In this document: positions 1 through 12,591 of the stretch, piece after piece
Layout of the letters: every line of letters starts with the position of its first letter
Numbering within the stretch: position 1 is the stretch's first letter
Source of the DNA: Thermothelomyces thermophilus ATCC 42464
Taxonomy: Eukaryota; Ascomycota; Sordariomycetes; Sordariales; Chaetomiaceae
Length of the DNA stretch: 64,000 bases
Assembly (NCBI RefSeq): GCF_000226095.1
Contig: NC_016477.1
Coordinates: 1,116,001 to 1,180,000, forward strand
Direction: 5' to 3'
Program-made: the position numbers and the translations under genes
Notes under the pieces: model-generated
Seen by the model: the letters and a program-made list of their open reading frames with translations, nothing else
The model's database searches: none
What the model was told of the DNA's origin: nothing

Positions 1-555
1 GCAACTGCATCCCCGTCTCGCTCGCCAAATATCCCCTTGGCATACCTCATGACCCGGCAAGCAACACAAGGGCGCCCAAAGGGTTGTACAAAACCGGCAC
101 ATTCGCGTCTTCGACTCGGGGAGAAACATGGCACACACAAACTTCCGTATGTACAGACCGCACAATTAGCAAAGCACAAAAGCCCGAGGCTGGCCCCGGC
201 AGAGTATCAAAGTAGAAGGAGATCAACAGCCCGTCATATGCACACCGCAAGAGCAAAAACGCGCCCAACAGAACCGCCCCAATTCCGGCGAAATTAAAAA
301 AGATCTCATCCGGATGCCCAAGTAACCTTCCCCGCCCCCTCCCGTTCCCCCTCCCTTCTCTCCCGTCTCTGCATTCCCCTGCATGCCTCTAGCCACTGTC
401 CGAGGACACGGACATCCCAAGCCATGCACAAAAATTAGAGATGATGAATTTAAGTAGTGCCTCTGTCTTGTCGTGTCTCGTTATCTCATCAAGCAGTGTC
501 CCCGGACTTAGCTACCGACTGTATCCATGTCGATGGACGGAGCCGGTTCATGGGC
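1..555. other. 3' flank of the GPI-protein gene, no gene seen
   Basis: This stretch lies downstream of the minus-strand cell-wall protein gene that ends at 556. Only short, unrelated open frames are present on either strand. It probably holds the 3' untranslated region and terminator of that gene, but no clear signal could be picked. Confidence 0.5.
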
Positions 556-1378
556 TTAGAGAAGGGCAGCAATGCCGGCCGCCAACAAGACGAGGGCGGT
601 CGCGGGAGCGACAACGCTGCCGGCGCCCTCGTCAATCTTGGTCTGGGTCGGCTGGGGAGGCGAGACGGTCGAGATGGAGGTCGAGTTGATCTGGATAGGG
701 TTCGAGCTGGGCACGAACGTGGGGATGATGGTGGTAGAAGGGACGACGAACGAGGTGGAGTTCCGAGAGGCGGAGGTCGAGTGGCTGGAGGAGGACGTGG
801 TGGACGGCTTGGTGGTGGTGGTGCTCGACGTCGAGGTCGAGCTCGTCGAGGTCGAAGTCGAGGTCGAGGTCGAGGTCGAGCTGGCGGGGGGAGGGGTCTG
901 CGAGACCAGACCGCCCGGCAAGCCGTACGCGGCGGCGCACGCTTCCAAGTCCATCCCCTCGGGGCAGCACCAAGTCTCGCCCTTCTTGTCGGCGGTGCAG
1001 TAGTATCCCTTCTCGCAAGAGCCTAGGGGAGAATGGGTCAGCATCAGACGGCCATCGTTAACACGCAACCGATATTCACCACGTACCGCCGGACTGGTTA
1101 GGGCAGCAAATCTCCCCGACCGTCGGGTTGTAGCAGTGGGTAAGATCGTCGTTGGAGACGCATGTTTCGTAACCGGCACCGCACGCCGCGGCGCAGGTGT
1201 CGCCGTTGTTGCACTCGACCGGCTCCGGCTGGTAACCCGAATCATCTTGGCGGCGGGCGATGCCGAAGAGGGCGCGAGTCGAGGTCCTCATCAACGTCGG
1301 CTTGTAAGGCATCGGCTCGGCGGCGACATTGGCGGCAAGAGCGAATGCCGCAAAGGCGGCGATCGACTTGACGAGCAT
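556..1378 (-). CDS. GPI-anchored cysteine-rich cell-wall protein
   Basis: Two exons, complement(556..1022, 1087..1378), give 252 residues; the 64-base intron has a GTACGT donor, a CTGAC branch site and a CCTAG acceptor, and joins the frames cleanly. Residues 1-20 form a signal peptide (MLVKS start, hydrophobic core, AxA-type cleavage). A Cys-rich ectodomain follows, with paired ICCP and TWCCPEGM segments. A long Ser/Thr-rich stalk comes next, and a hydrophobic C-terminal tail suited to GPI attachment, just after an EGAGS stretch. The layout matches a fungal surface-protein family seen in Sordariomycetes (I recall it annotated as CRoW-domain proteins). It would sit in the plasma membrane or wall; no enzyme motif is visible. 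The first Met inside a longer open frame was chosen because it opens the signal peptide. The function is unknown. Confidence 0.82.
828..880. repeat. GAGGTC hexamer tract coding a Ser/Thr stalk
   Basis: Near-perfect tandem GTCGAG/GAGGTC units lie inside exon 2 of the cell-wall protein gene; on the coding strand they read as alternating Ser and Thr. The length could vary between strains and change stalk length. Confidence 0.8.
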
Positions 1379-3707
1379 CGTGGCGGTGAAACGGAGACGT
1401 GTGAAGCGGAAGACTGGCGCGGGCTTTGGTCGGGCTACTTTTGGAGGGAAAAAGGATCGTAGGGGCAGCCGAGGCGGTAGGCGCTGAAAGAAAGTGTTTG
1501 GAAACGAAAACGAATGGATCGAGTGCAAGACTCTTCAACAGTGAATGACTGTTTCTTTGTGCGAAAGGAGCGGGTGGGATGGACTGACAAGATGAGGGTG
1601 AGCGAGAGAAATGAGAGCGGGCGGCGGTAAGCGTGAAATTGGGCGGCAACTGTCTGGGGGCGCGCGCCAGTCCCTCTTTGGGTTACCCTGGAGCAACTTG
1701 GGGAAGTCCCTGGAGCGCGTATGGGGCGCCAAGCAACCACTCATCGCATCTCCTTTAATTTACTATGTACGGAGTAGGTAGTTAATGCCGGCACCCCTGC
1801 CTGCCCTGATGAATGGCAGCTGCTCCTTGCATCGTGCCTTGGCAATCCAGGAACACCAATCATGGCAGATCTCATCGCAACGCGCCCTGTTCATCCAGTT
1901 TGCCAGCGGTCCAATTGTCTCAATCGTTTCAACTGTGTCATACTTGGATATTCGGCTCATTCCACTGCTACAACCAATGCTGAAAAATCTGCGGCGCACC
2001 TTTGCGATACTCGAAAACCTAAGCTGAAAAATTACATACTCTGTGTACACTAATGAGCTCTCTTGGTTGAGCATGTACATACATCCAACGTTTTGCGCAA
2101 GGATGGCGCTGCCTCGCTGAACGGTTTGGGAATCCATCCTCGGTAAGCTTACCGTTAAGGTGATGCTGGCACCTCTTGGCAGCTGTCCGCATTCTGTCAG
2201 GGTAACATCTGCGAAATGAGCCAAGCACCAATAACAATGATCGCATGCGAGATCGACAAAGAACCAAGGAATCTGGCCAGCTGCAGGTCTCACCGGATGT
2301 TTACACTAATTTTCGACTTCTCTCTCCCTTCCCCCTTTTTTATAGTCTTTCCTCCCGCTTGAACTTTGAGATCACAGCCAAATGCTTTACTTGATAGCGT
2401 TGTGTGTTGAGCCGAGAGACTTGCAAGTCGACTTCGGAACCTCTCTCTGCTCGCGCAGCACTCGCGTGCCGTCGGCGTCCAAACCCTGAGAAGACGTGAC
2501 TGGGGCCACAACATCGGACAACTTGCCAATCTGAGTCATTAACTTAACTGCGTTTTGCTAACCTTCCCGGTAGTGAAATGATGGCCTGTGCTTTTTTCAG
2601 GGTTCAGATCCCGGTTTCGGCGCCGCATCCCCGCGCTACTCGTTGGTTCTCCCCACCTCCCCGGCCAAGCCCCGTGGCATGCGGCCGGGCCCGAGAGCTC
2701 CGAGTCCGTCGTCCGGCAGGAGTTTCTAATTGAGGGCCCCGCATCTGCTACTCGGCCGCTCTGCTCATTCCCGGTCTCTCGGCGCGATAAGGGGTGATGA
2801 TATATTAATGGCCCTTCCGATGCGGTTGGCATGGTTGCGTGGTCAATGTGAACAAGGAGAAGAGTGAGGGTGTTTCACTCGAAAGCATGGCAGCAGGCGC
2901 CTTGGCAGCATCTGTCTTGGGAGTCGCCCGAGCAGGAACACTTCGAAAAGCCTACGGACGTACACATTCTATATCCTCTCGGATAGGTATGCAGAGGAGC
3001 CTAAAGGAGAGTGGCGCCTGACTGCCTAACCACGACCTCGGTTCGCCGGCGATGATAGCAAGCACCAGGGGTTTGCCAGAAGCGGGCAGTCAAGAATCGC
3101 GTTGTATGTACCTTGTTCCTGCACCTGGGTTCTGAGGTTCTGCTTGAACGGAAACCGCTTCCCGGATTTGTATATCAGTCCGCTTCTCCCTCTTGAAAGC
3201 TAGAATCTGTGATGGGCATCTACACTACACTACCTAGACATGCGGTATTGCTTTGCCATTGCTCGTCAGCATCATTTTTCCAAGCATGCCAACAGCCGGC
3301 CTCAACGTGTTTCAGCAAGCACGGCAAGAAGCATCCTCCCTACGGGCTAGATCAAGAGGCCTTGGTACAGCCGTCAATGTGTCCATCGCCAGACAGGCAG
3401 GGGCGTTGTACTGTGACACACTTGGGGGTTGGCGTTTAAGCTTGTCTTATTTCAGCGGCTTCAACCAGTCCTTCACATCTGCCTATTGATACCCGCAGCT
3501 ATACACTTCTGCCTTGACAAACCGTAAGAATTGGGGCTGAATCCAAATAATCTTTGAAAGAAAATAGGTGCCGCGAGATAAGCCATTCAACACAAAAAGT
3601 CGGTTCGGTTCGGCCGGTGGCTCACATATTACTTGTGGCGGTTGCCCTTGCCGCTCGTGACGCTCAACCTCCTCAGGCGTGTTGACGAGTCATACCCATA
3701 TCCACAA
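1379..3707. other. Intergenic region, upstream of the GPI-protein gene
   Basis: No gene could be supported. The proximal part (1379-1750) should hold the promoter of the minus-strand cell-wall gene, but no clear TATA or CCAAT element was chosen. One TACGGAGTA motif lies at 1768-1776. The longest open frame (1763-2293, minus) has no recognisable domain and reads as random. Confidence 0.5.
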
Positions 3708-3799
3708 GCGGGTTTAGCTCAGTTGGGAGAGCGTCAGACTGAAGTCAAAACTTCAGGAACTCAATCTGAAGGTCGTGTGTTCGATCCACACAAACCGCA
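3708..3799 (+). tRNA. tRNA-Phe (GAA) with intron
   Basis: A full cloverleaf can be drawn. The acceptor arm starts GCGGGTT, the D arm is GCTC/GAGC, the anticodon GAA lies at 3741-3743, the T stem is GTGTG/CACAC, and the discriminator base is A. A 19-base intron (3745-3763) sits one base 3' of the anticodon, the standard place for eukaryotic nuclear tRNA introns. The acceptor stem has a G5-A68 mismatch that the second copy shares, so it is probably normal for this species. A second copy lies at 19496-19586 on the same strand. Confidence 0.96.
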
Positions 3800-6700
3800 C
3801 TTCATTTTGTTATTTTTTGCTCTCCTCTTCTCTGAGAGAAGACGGGTGACAAAGTCCAGGGGGCTTGCCAGTTAGCTTCCGCCTTGTCGTATAGAGGGAA
3901 TATAACACAATACCGTAATTGTTATCAAATAAGATCTCTCCAGAAGCGTCTGAAAGGCATCTTATTTTCTCTTTTGGACTTCAACGTATAGTAGATTCCT
4001 CCTGCACCACCGTGAACTTACAAGAAACCAACCCTCGGAAACCGGGAGCGAAGTCAACACTCTCGAGAAAGAAGAGACTCATGACTTATACGGTACGATA
4101 AGTGAGTAAGCTGTGCGTAACGGACCTCAGGATGCTTCTGTCTCATATCTTCTGCGGTATATATCCGCTCCTCGACTTAGCAGACCCTTCTTGGACCATC
4201 ACTAATGGAGTTCAAGTCTCTTTAACAACTACTGTGCTAGCCATTCACAGGAGCGGTACCAGGCGGCATTAACGCCGTCCTGGCCAACTGTCAGAGTCAA
4301 GTTTGTGAACGGATCATGATACCTCGCACCTATCAGCCAAGCTTCCATTTGTCTGGCTAACTTGTTTTCGAAATGACAGCCTGCCTTGCGGCGGTTGAGG
4401 GATGTGATAATAAGCAGTGATACTTACTTACAGCACCGATTTGCGAATGGTTGGACTTTTCCCAGGACATATAGAATACATCGTATGGAACGCAGGTTGC
4501 TCGCCTTAGCCCCAACGTCAAAGGTAATAGGGGAGTTTTGACACAAAAAAAGCACGAGTTTGGGTTGTGCACCGCTTGTGAGACTGTGCCCATCGAACGA
4601 GGACGGGCAAGATTAGCCATACAATTCACGCAACTTCTCTCAGAGTTGAATGTCATAGATGACAACACAGGGCTCTCAAGCACCCAGATTCTTCCAACGC
4701 AGATGCACTGGGCTCCTGTAAACACGGCCCCTCAGAGCATTGCCACTTGAGCGCAAAACACTCCCCGGTCACCTCAGAAAACTCCAGTGTGGTCGTGCCT
4801 CTCTCTACCTCGAGATCTCTCCCTTGCTTTCCGAGGCCGCATGGAACAGCCCCCATAATCCTCCCTTCTTTTGGTCTCAAGGCCGGCCAAGTAAACGTAT
4901 CAGCGGGATATACAGAAGGGCCTCCATTCAGAAGGATCTCAGTGACTTCCTCGGCCTTAATGCCCAAGTTTCAAGGGGCATCCCGTCCGACTCTCCGTTG
5001 AACCACCCGGCTTGTATCGAAACCGGCCGGCTTGTATCGAAACATTTTGGTACTTTTATGCAAGTATCAACGGTACCAGTGACAACACCCAAGTTCCCTC
5101 TTCCAAAGAGTAACCCCTCTGCATATTTCTCTCCATCTCTCCATCTCTCCAGGAGGGTAGTAACGGATGCAAGTAACATCAGACACGTAGGAGCGCTCAC
5201 CGCAAAGAAGCCTACTGCTTCTGCACCGTGCCTGGTCGGTCCTGGACAGTTATCACGACCTTGTGCTACCCACATCCCACCGCGTATTGCTATCCGCGGC
5301 ACAAGGATGCAACCTCCGAGGAGTAAGAGACGGGACAGGATGGAAGGAAGCAGCCTTGCAAACCCACGTCGGTGAGTACAGCAGCGGGAAGAGTTGTAGG
5401 TTGCAATAGAAGGGAAAAGAGGTGGGAGGGATGTAAAAAATAGGTACGAAAAATGTGCTTCTTCCGATCGGGGGAACACAACAGGAACAAGGGAGTTCCT
5501 GAATCGAACCGAATAGCGTTTGGATACGCAAGCACCCCCCCTTCTCCCCCCAATCTCTTCTTCCCAGCAAAGCTACCCTTCGATCCTGCAGCTGTGGCCA
5601 TCCGTATCGGGGATCCGGTCTCACGTCCAAAGCGACTGTTGCATCTAGCCTCCCTTTCGGCGCGCCGTGCATAGCGCAACATCCTCTTGGCCAACCTAAC
5701 ATATCCATCGGGGGCGAGCCGCTCTCGGTGTAGGACACACAGACCGCGGGAATCCCGTCCCTGAAGAAACGAGCCGCAAGTGTTCCTAGACGTCACGTCT
5801 TCCACTCCGCCTTCATTCCGCGTCATGACACCCATATGGGGAGACAAAAAAGAGATTCGCCGATTGGGAAACGCGGCAGCTGCCTGCATGCACATGACCA
5901 GAGAAAAAATCAACCTGCAAGCCCGCGGTCGGGGAGTGGTAAAGTAGTGCCTGCCCACCAGGACCGACCGGCGAGTCCGCTTCCGACACACACCGCACAG
6001 TCCACCGGCCCGTCTCCTTGGACCGGCGCGAGCCAAAAGAGCCGACAGCCCGACATGGAGCGCCATCTCTCAAGTGTGGTGACTTGGTAATTGAGTGCTG
6101 ATGAAGCCGAGAGCGGGAGCGATGCGGCCGGGACGGGAGCTCATCCCACTACCGTCAGCACTCAAACCAGAGTCTGATGACGGCCTTCTTCTTCCCTCCG
6201 CGCCCATTTTCCCTCCCGACAGCCTTCTGCCCCTCCTGGGCGAGTGCATCTCTCTCCTTGCTGGGGTGTTGGTGCGAGGAGGCAATCCGATCCTTCTGTG
6301 CAGCCGAATCCCAAGACCAAGAGACCGAAAAGAGCGAACAAATGCCGAAGGGATAGGGGCAAGAAAGAAAATACAACCAAGAGCAATAGAAACGCGACTT
6401 TGAGGGTAGAAGCCTTCTCCGGCCCGCGATTCCACGGTCGGAAGGGAACTCAGAAGCTCGTCCCCAACCATGGTATTGCCTTGTCTCCTCCCCATTTGCC
6501 ACCGTTCCCGCACCATCCGGATTCCGAAGGACTGTTCTTGGACATCTCCCCCTGACCTGTGGGGAGTTGTGAGGTACCGAGGGAGAAGGCATTGGTGACA
6601 CACGGGGGTTCGGGGACAGACAGAATCCGGGGAAGCGGCCAGGCAAGGAGGTGGTGGGTTGTGTTGAGAAAGGGACGGGCTGGCCCGTGTCCAGGGGAGT

Positions 6701-8866
6701 TGGGGCCGTTCACCGGTATCTGCAGGTCGTCTAAAAGGGGTCGGGAGCCGCCTTCGCGTATGCGGGCGGATATGGCTGAGACGACGCTGTAGTTGTCGGC
6801 GCGCAGCGATATCAGAGATCAGAGATCCCTGGGCCCTAGCTGCCAAGACGGAGCGGCTCTTGTCTATCTAGGTAGTCTTGCATTCTGGTTACCAACCGTG
6901 CTGGCCATCATGGGCGAGGAAGCCAATTGGTTTGGCGACAGGATACGGATAAGTAGGTTGGTTGGAATTTCTGGAGCTGACTGGTCCCGGATGTTCAGGG
7001 CTCTCAGACGGAAAACCCTTCTCAAGTGGACTAGCAGCAGCTTTCCGCTGCAAGTGTAGATTAGCCTCACGCGTCGTAAATTGAGCCGCACCTGAAGCTG
7101 TTGGAGCATCGGGGTGACAAGCGCAACAGAAAACGCGGCAGATAACCACTGCGTTCACACCGCGGAGGCTCGTGGTGGAAGGGATCTGACCCCCCCCCGG
7201 TCGGTTCCGTTGGTGCTGTTTTTCCCCTGTCCCCTGATGAGCGAAGGATTCTACACTACTCCGTAGATTATGCAAGATAGGCACATAGTTACTTGAGCAG
7301 GGGAGAAACCCTAGACTGCGGGGGAGCACCCCAGAAATGGGCGTCTGCATGTGCATTGAGCCGCCGCTGCGAATTCCCCGGTTCTCGTCTAAGCTTTCGT
7401 TCCTGGAGTTTCTTCCCGCACTTCCGGAAGAAGGGCTTGACAGGGCCGAATCTGCTCGATCGGAGGCTGCGCCGTTTATCCTGTCTTCGCCACCTGAGAA
7501 AGACTCATGGACCAAAACCGGATCAAATGTGGTAAGCCATTCTTCGCCCCTCAGCTGACGCAGCAGGCAGAAACAAAAAAGAGAAGTGGTGCTTGTGGAC
7601 GAGGAGGATTTGCGAAATTCCCTGAGTAGCCCGCATGGTACTCAGTAATAGTGTATTGCATATACTCAGGTACTGTACATGCCAAGGGATTGCTCTCCGA
7701 AAGATGTGATGATTCTAATAACAGCAACCAGAACGTTCCACGACGGCTGGCCCATCGAGTGGTTGTCGTGATGTTGCTATGAGCAGCCAAGGTCTCCTCA
7801 TGATTCGAAATAAACTCATATTTGTTACGCATTAGAGCATGTGAACCGCTGTCCTTGGGACAGGCAGTGATACCCTGACTGCAGAAGTGTTTATCAGCGC
7901 GTGTGAGGTTCCTGGTACAATCAATATCAAAACCTTGGCGGCGCAACACCCACGCGCGACCTCAATTGCTCGACCCATCATTAAACAGAGCAAGCGGAGG
8001 GAGCAAAGACACCGTGCGAGCGCAAAGGGAACAGAAGGATCTGAAGTTAAGGGTGGGATAGCCAATATTCGCCTTGGTAAGAAGAGTAATGCCTAGTCTA
8101 TCTGATCCGCAAAATAAGTGTCTGGACACCCTCTTTCCAGCCTAGCCTAGAGGCGTATGGCGTTATCTTCGTGGCGATATGATAATCCATATTGTGGGGA
8201 TTCACGGAATCGGTGGCCTAGCGATCCAACGGTGTCGGTCGGCTCTTGGCTCCGAGAGTGCGCCACACCAGCTAGTATGATGGACGCAAGGACGGAAGAG
8301 GTCGATGTTGATCTCGAATGGTCGGTTATCTGACTAGTGTTCTCGACCCTTGGAAAAGCCGCTTAGTCACGCGGGAGTAGGGCCGAGACAGTTTGAGGCT
8401 GGTGGTTCTGTTGTGACCAAGGACGGTGCAGCAGGACAAGGGCACGGGACTATTCGACGCTCTGGATTTCGAGGAATACGATTCTTTCCCCATTGCACCT
8501 TCCGCGGAGAGGTAACACTCCGGCTTCCTTTGGTTGAGTCGCAGTTTCAACCCCCGCGCGCATGTGAGCATCGCACCTGCTCCTGGTTGAACGTGATCGC
8601 CCAAGAATCCTCAGGGAACACGGCACCTGAACCGGTCACGGTGTTCGGTTTCCTATCGACGCCTTTTAGCTCATGGGTCCGTCTCGAAGGACCCCAGAGT
8701 GTCACAGTCCGGAATTCCCATCTCGTATCGATGGATTCAGGGCATGATAGGTTTGAGTGGGGAGATCCCTGGCCGCTTGCTCTGGCCGTCCGCAGCAGGT
8801 GCGCATTGCAGTGCGCCAAATCTGGGGTCCGCGGGGCGTGGGGGTATGACCCCGCAACGGCAGAGC

Positions 8867-8907
<41 letters not shown>

Positions 8908-11900
8908 TGGAACCTTGCTCAGAGCTTATCGTCGCGCTTTTCTCACCGAGGATTGTTGAGATCGTTATGTACGGATACATTGGAGAAATCTCACTCCGAT
9001 CGACACTGGCAACACACAGCCGGGCAGCCCCCTCAGCACTCCAGATGATTTAGCGTACCGGTACTGAAAACATCGTGAGTGGGCGTCATGACAGTCTCTC
9101 TGATATTGCTTTTTTTCCCCTTTCGCTTTCCAACTGTTGCACCAGGTCGGTTAGGCTCGGGCTTCCGGTGAGCGCGTTAATCAAAGCATTAACCCCACAC
9201 TACGAACAATCTGTTCATGTGTCTCTTGTCATCTGAGCGAAAGTGGGAGATCTCCGTCTTATCCCAGGTCTCGGAATGTCAACAAGAAATCCTCCTTCCA
9301 GTCTTGCGTTAGCGAGGTCTCAGCATCTTGGCACCTGGCCAGGAGGTTGCGGGGAAACTGGTTGCGCCATTCAAGGGTCTTCTCAAGACAGGGGCAACTT
9401 CTGGGGGACACTATCCCGTTTTGGGGTGCCATCCAAGCCACCACGATCATCTACCTACTGTTTATGTCGGGGTCTGGGCTTACCTTGCTACCTATCAAGG
9501 TTCCCGTGTAGTGTAGTTCGTCAGGAAGCAAACCCGGGTCATTTGTTTCGACAGCGTTCAGGGACCCAGAGACGTGTCTGAGGACTTCTTGGAACCAATC
9601 AGCATGGTGTTGCTCCGTTCCAGGCGACTCGTATCTGCGATTCATGGGAGTACGGAGTAACTATCCGTAGAACGGCAAGCTCTCGGACGGGCGTGCAGTT
9701 TTCAGGCGACCCAAACACAACCTTTCGAACAGCAAGACGGCCTGAGAAGCAGGCCATTGGTCACCAGCGCTCTCCAGACTGCTGGCAAGATCGATGTAAT
9801 CTGTCAACACGTCGATAGGTAATCACCACCGGGATGCGTCAAGGCGTTCCGTTCCCAGCCCGTCTCTCCAACCAGAGCCCCCCAGACATCGCGCCTCACT
9901 CCGTCTCCCTTCTTTTGTCACCCGAAGTTGCGGTGAGCAGAGGTTGCCCGCCAGCCAGTACATACGTACATTGAAGGATAGGCGCGATAGGCGTCGCTGT
10001 TGCACGTATCAAAAACCTTTTTCCGGAAACCACAGATACCGAGACGCCCTGGACCATTCTGGGGCAGCTGACCGACGCAGACTCGCCAAGATTGGGGGTT
10101 CCCTCTGGCTTGGGCGTGGCGCTGATATCCCGGCCCTTATTAATGTTCTCTCAGCCTGGTAATCAGCTCACGGCCACGATGCCAAATGACAGGTCAGAGC
10201 CCGGCTTTGGCAATTGAAACGGCGCTATTGCCGATCAGGCCTGTCCAAGCGCCGTAACCCCAGAGTTTCAGACAGGGATCTTAGTTGGCTTCATCTGTCG
10301 GAAGATTTTCCTCCACACGCTAAGCGCACTGGACTTTGTGTGGGCGTTATTGACGTGCCCAAGCACGTCACACCACACCTGGTAGACGAACATGAAGGGA
10401 AAGGGGAGGAAAAAAAGGAAAAGTGAAGAACGAAGGAAGAACGGACAGGCGCCAGCGCTGATGTGATCCCCAAGCCCTCTCTCCCCCACACGTCACTGCC
10501 AAGACGCGCTTCGGCAGGTCGCGGGGCTCGCGTTGCCCGATATCTGTTGGCGTGTCATCCTGGACAAAGCCTTGGACTGTGCCACGCGGTTTGTCGGGTT
10601 GTTGTGTCGGAAAAGTTAAGCCCACAGGCAGCCGGGGAAGGTATCGCTTTCAACGTTGGCGGGGAGGGGGAAGGGGAGGGGGTTATCGTTTCCTACAGTC
10701 AGAGAATCTCGACGGAAGGAGAGTGGGCTGGCCCCCCCCTCCACGCTTGCCCAGATAGTGACACCATAGTGACACCTGGCGTCTTTCCTCTTCTCGCTAA
10801 CTTTAGGTAATCACATCGTTGACACCATCCGCGCCATTTCTGGCGCCGTAGGCGTGTTTCTCTTTGAGTAGGAGACAAAGAAAAATACAACAGAAAAAGA
10901 AAGGGGAGAACGAGGGCCACCGTTGCCTGACGCACGCCTTAATTATTCGTTTACCGCCTTCTCTTCACACCCCTCCATCGACGCACACCGAATTTGGGGT
11001 GCGTGTGCGCGGACCAGCCTCCCAACCGGATCGCACCCACGCGGATTGCAGACTGGCGCGAGTAGTGCATGTATGTATGTACGTATATATGTACACTACT
11101 GTACGCGTCAACGTGTATACACTAGACAGAGCATAGTATACAGTAACGTTACGCTCCATGCCTCCTAGTAGGCGGGCACCCCATCTTCAGCCCCGGCCGA
11201 GCCCACCTACACTACACCAGCCCAGCACCGTCTTCCACGCAACCGGGCCCGGCAATAACCAGTTCACGTAAGGCCAGCGTCGCATCCCCGCAACCCGCCG
11301 CACGGCGATTCCGCCCCTGCCGCAGTAGTGCAAGGAGGACAGAGACACGCGTACCACAAGATAAGTTCTGGGCAATCAAATGGAATGACGGAAGAGGGCT
11401 GTCCCTTCACTTTTCTCCTCCCCACCCCATTACCCCCTCCTCCTCGTGTGTCCCCCCCCCTTTACCCTTTAGACATTTGAGGGGAGCAAATGCCACACTC
11501 AAAACTCGGTCTGAGGATAAGCAATACCTCTTGTGAGAGAGAGCCTACTCTGAAAATAGGAAAGCGGGCATGCGGGGAGCCGGAACAAAGAAAAAGGGCC
11601 GCACTAGGTGGCGTAGGTCCGCAGTTCTCCGGACCTGAACACACACACTCCCCCCCCCCCCCCTCCTCCCTCCTAGCCCCCCTCGCTTGTGCCCCAGACC
11701 AAGAACCCACGCCGCCCTGTTGGGGTGGAAGCAGCCCCCGTGTAAATCCTCCTTGCTTCCCCGCGGCTCAGCTCCAATGAGGCCGCCCTGCCGAAACGTG
11801 GAGATCAAGAGTGGTCTCTTGCTGGGGTAGCCTGAAAGTTAGTTCGGAAATACGAGAGGTCAGGAGTGGCACACGTATGGGGTCCGATAATCTTGAGATT

Positions 11901-12591
11901 TGTTCGTTGTCACCAATGCAGAGAAGTCCCAAGTCCGCAGCCTTACGCGAAGACCAGTGTTGACATGGATACCCAATATGTCATTTGTTATCCCAGTAAC
12001 TCGCGCAAGATCACGAAATGGGTGGCCGAAAATGCACATGAGAAGAATGCCAAAGTCGTGTCACCTTCGCTGTCCCCCACGAATCCGGCAGTGGTCTACT
12101 GCCTCGCTGTTCCCGCCGCAACACAGGTAATTCGAATTCGATTGTCGCGGCATTTCTCAAAAGCCCAGCCCCCGACCCCCGTCGCCGTCCGAAACACCCC
12201 ACCAGATACACAAGGAACAAAGTATCTTTCGTTGCTCCACATTTGGAGGAAGTCAAAAAGCCAACTCTATGAGCCCAACACAACAACAAAGAAAAGAGAT
12301 GAAGTGGTGTGAAGGTCTATCTTGCCCAGATCCCCATGAATTTGTCACCCGCTTTGCTGTGTAATTCCACGATTTCCAAACCAGTATTAAGAGAGCTGAG
12401 TGCCGCTGTGTCCAGAACCAACGTAGACCGAGGGGGGAAAACAACCAAACGCCCAGGTAGTAGTGATATATATATATATCCTCTATAGTGTGCCCAAAAT
12501 CGTCATCAGTCATGTCGTCGGAGGCTGCCGGTATTCAAGTGTGGCTGAATCGAGTGGCACGTGTTTAACCGTCGTGCTTCTCTGTCAAAAA
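3800..12591. other. Gene-free 8.8 kb region
   Basis: No protein gene could be supported on either strand. The longest open frames (for example 5290-6066 and 6070-6846, minus, 258 codons each) lack domains, are rich in Arg and Pro, and have no partner exons. Contents worth noting are a 19-base tandem duplication near 5008-5042, TACGGAGTA motifs at 7257 and 9651, a 36-base poly-A run at 8869, a GTAC-rich string near 11067-11140, and a TA-repeat palindrome at 12465-12480. The last lies 3' of cre-1 and could mark the end of its transcript. Confidence 0.5.
8869..8904 (+). repeat. Poly-A run (36 bases)
   Basis: An uninterrupted run of 36 A lies in gene-free DNA between GAGCGC and GCTTGG. It could be a simple repeat or the tail of an old retroposed sequence; no target-site duplication or source gene could be recognised. 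Confidence 0.9.

Noticed and set aside
2598-2625. GGGTTCAGATCCCGG as a tRNA T arm
   Set aside because: No matching acceptor, D or anticodon arm can be drawn around it.
5290-6846. Two 258-codon minus-strand frames (5290-6066 and 6070-6846)
   Set aside because: They are open by chance in moderately GC-rich DNA: no domain, no signal, no low-complexity pattern of real genes, and no splice partners.
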